A stretch of DNA of 64,000 nucleotides, taken from assembly GCA_037190805.1 (NCBI GenBank), contig JBBCJR010000023.1, positions 1-64,000 of the forward strand, written 5' to 3'. Position 1 is the first letter of the stretch. Each line of letters starts with the position of its first letter. The notes beneath the pieces were generated by a model. That model did no database searches. It worked only from the letters and a program-made list of their open reading frames with translations, and had not been told where the DNA came from. The stretch is from JBBCJR01 sp037190805. GTDB lineage: Bacteria > Pseudomonadota > Alphaproteobacteria > Sphingomonadales > Sphingomonadaceae. The position numbers and the translations under genes were made by a program. Below are positions 62,795-64,000 of this stretch, one piece after another.

Positions 62795-64000
62795 ATGCGG
62801 GACTTCGAGACGTTTCCGAACCTGGTCACGATGTTCTTCGCCCGAGCTGCCGAGCGCGGCGATGCCCCCTTCCTGTGGTCAAGCCATGAGGGCCGCTGGC
62901 AGGCGATCAGCTGGCGCGCGGCGGCAATGCAGGTCGCCACGATCGCCGCGGCACTGAAAGGGCTCGGTTTCCAGCCCGGTGATCGCGTCGCGCTGGTCTC
63001 GGAAAACCGCCCTGAATGGTGTTTGACCGACTTGGGGATCATGGCCGCCGGTTGCGTTACCGTTCCCACCTACACGACCAACACCGAGCGCGATCATCTG
63101 CATGTGCTGGAAAACAGCGGCGCCAGGGCCGTGTTCGTGTCGACGCAGAAGCTTGCCCGCACGGTCATGCAGGCGGCTCTGCGATCGACGGCATGCCGGA
63201 CCGTGATCGGGTTCGAGCCGATCCGCGCCGGCCAGGCCGGCGACATCGCCGTCCTCGATCTGGAGCCCCTGCTCGCCGCCCATCCCGGCGATGTGGACGC
63301 AACGACGGCAACGGTCGCCACGATGCAGCGACACGACCTTGCCTGCATCATCTATACCAGCGGCACCGGCGGCGCGCCGCGCGGCGTACGCCAACATCAC
63401 GGCGCCATCCTCAAGAATGTCGAGGGTTGCATCGACATCATCGCCAACGATTTCGGCTGGGGGGAGGAGGTGTTCCTGTCCTTCCTGCCCCTCAGCCATG
63501 CCTATGAACATTCGGGCGGGCAGTTCCTGCCGATCGGGTTGGGCGGCCAGATCTATTATGCCGAAAGCCTGGAGAAGCTGGCCGCCAATATTGCCGAAGT
63601 GCGGCCGACGATCATGGTCACCGTGCCCCGGCTGTTCGAGATGCTGCGCCAGCGGATCGTCAAGGCGGTTGAAAAGGAAGGGGCCATTCCCAACTACCTC
63701 GTTCGCCGGGCGCTGGAACTGGGGGCGAAGGATCGCCTCGGCCTTGCCGACCGGCCGATCGACTTCATTCTCGAGCGCACTATCCGGCCCAAGATACGCA
63801 AGCGCTTCGGCGGCCGGATGAAGGCGCTGGTATCGGGTGGCGCGCCCCTCAATGCCGAGGTCGATACATTCTTCCGCGCTCTCGGCCTCACCCTGCTGCA
63901 AGGCTATGGTCAGACCGAATCAGGACCCGTGATCAGTTGCGGCCGTCCCGCCGCCGGGCTGAAGGCGGGCACTGTCGGCCCGCCGTTGAAGGACGTCGAG
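62795..64000 (+). CDS. Long-chain acyl-CoA synthetase (AMP-forming), C-terminus beyond window edge
   Basis: ATG 62795, with GGGGAGAG just upstream, opens a frame that runs 402 codons to the window edge. The product is an AMP-dependent synthetase: the P-loop IIYTSGTGGAPRGVRQHH near residue 186, LSFLPLSHAYEHSGGQ, the A5-like LQGYGQTESGP near residue 368 and ALVSGGAPLNAEV. The N-terminal and central features match bacterial FadD-like long-chain fatty acyl-CoA ligases (FAA1-type). The end of the adenylation domain and the C-terminal lid are missing because the window stops. Confidence 0.9.
   Translation, partial: MRDFETFPNLVTMFFARAAERGDAPFLWSSHEGRWQAISWRAAAMQVATIAAALKGLGFQPGDRVALVSENRPEWCLTDLGIMAAGCVTVPTYTTNTERDHLHVLENSGARAVFVSTQKLARTVMQAALRSTACRTVIGFEPIRAGQAGDIAVLDLEPLLAAHPGDVDATTATVATMQRHDLACIIYTSGTGGAPRGVRQHHGAILKNVEGCIDIIANDFGWGEEVFLSFLPLSHAYEHSGGQFLPIGLGGQIYYAESLEKLAANIAEVRPTIMVTVPRLFEMLRQRIVKAVEKEGAIPNYLVRRALELGAKDRLGLADRPIDFILERTIRPKIRKRFGGRMKALVSGGAPLNAEVDTFFRALGLTLLQGYGQTESGPVISCGRPAAGLKAGTVGPPLKDVE

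Overview
The window is a high-GC, densely packed chromosomal segment from an alphaproteobacterium, most likely a sphingomonad (Sphingomonas or a close relative). This rests on gene content and order: lysC upstream of a GAF-containing ptsP, the ybgF(cpoB)-tilS-ftsH run, lnt next to metK and trmB, a complete SUF iron-sulfur operon headed by an Rrf2 regulator, a PEP-CTERM protein, and several small secreted proteins of sphingomonad type. There is no rRNA, prophage, insertion sequence or CRISPR array. Two tRNA genes (Pro-CGG and Gly-CCC) are present.

Layout. 1-1906: a minus-strand Asn/Asp-rich secreted repeat protein cut by the window edge, with a LuxR-type regulator upstream. 2040-14364: hisN, ubiG, lysC, a flavin oxidoreductase, ptsP, a RodZ-like protein, cpoB, tilS, ftsH and a polysaccharide deacetylase. 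14447-21174: tRNA-Pro, lepA, tRNA-Gly, then metE behind a palindromic operator and a cobalamin riboswitch, a CinA-like protein and map. 21224-27550: an aromatic-acid-type MFS transporter with an operator, rppH, an outer-membrane DUF481 protein, a CsbD-like protein, aroQ-accB-accC and an ArsC-like reductase. 27651-35028: a PEP-CTERM protein behind a sigma-54-type promoter, hisE, a HIT protein, an amino-acid permease, lnt, metK (with the same operator type as metE), a secreted hypothetical and trmB. 35029-38821: an accessory-looking insert with a DAACS symporter, a DUF1338 protein (2-oxoadipate decarboxylase family) and a divergent LysR regulator. 38832-49421: a phytase-like protein, recQ, a glycine-zipper protein, a sulfurtransferase/phosphatase-like protein, amtB, tldD, a zinc-finger protein, an ABC ATPase overlapping nadB. 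49437-52408: a thioredoxin-like protein divergent from a TPR/TonB-like protein, then two small envelope proteins. 52461-58572: rrf2-sufB-(lipoprotein)-sufC-sufD-sufS-sufT-sufA on the minus strand, almost all with overlapping stops and starts. 58701-64000: an AraC regulator, pyrD, gamma-glutamyltransferase and a long-chain acyl-CoA ligase cut by the right edge.

How the genes fit together. Most of the window is housekeeping: amino acid, fatty acid, pyrimidine and NAD biosynthesis, envelope maintenance, translation and Fe-S assembly. The methionine cycle stands out: metE and metK, about 16 kb apart, share a 22-bp palindrome, and metE also carries a B12 riboswitch. Two RpoN-type promoters are visible, ahead of the PEP-CTERM gene and of amtB. 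I did not find a clearly new multi-gene system. The best candidates for new biology are the left-edge repeat protein, the lipoprotein embedded in the suf operon, an orphan minus-strand terminator upstream of pyrD that implies an unannotated transcript, and the symporter/DUF1338/LysR insert.
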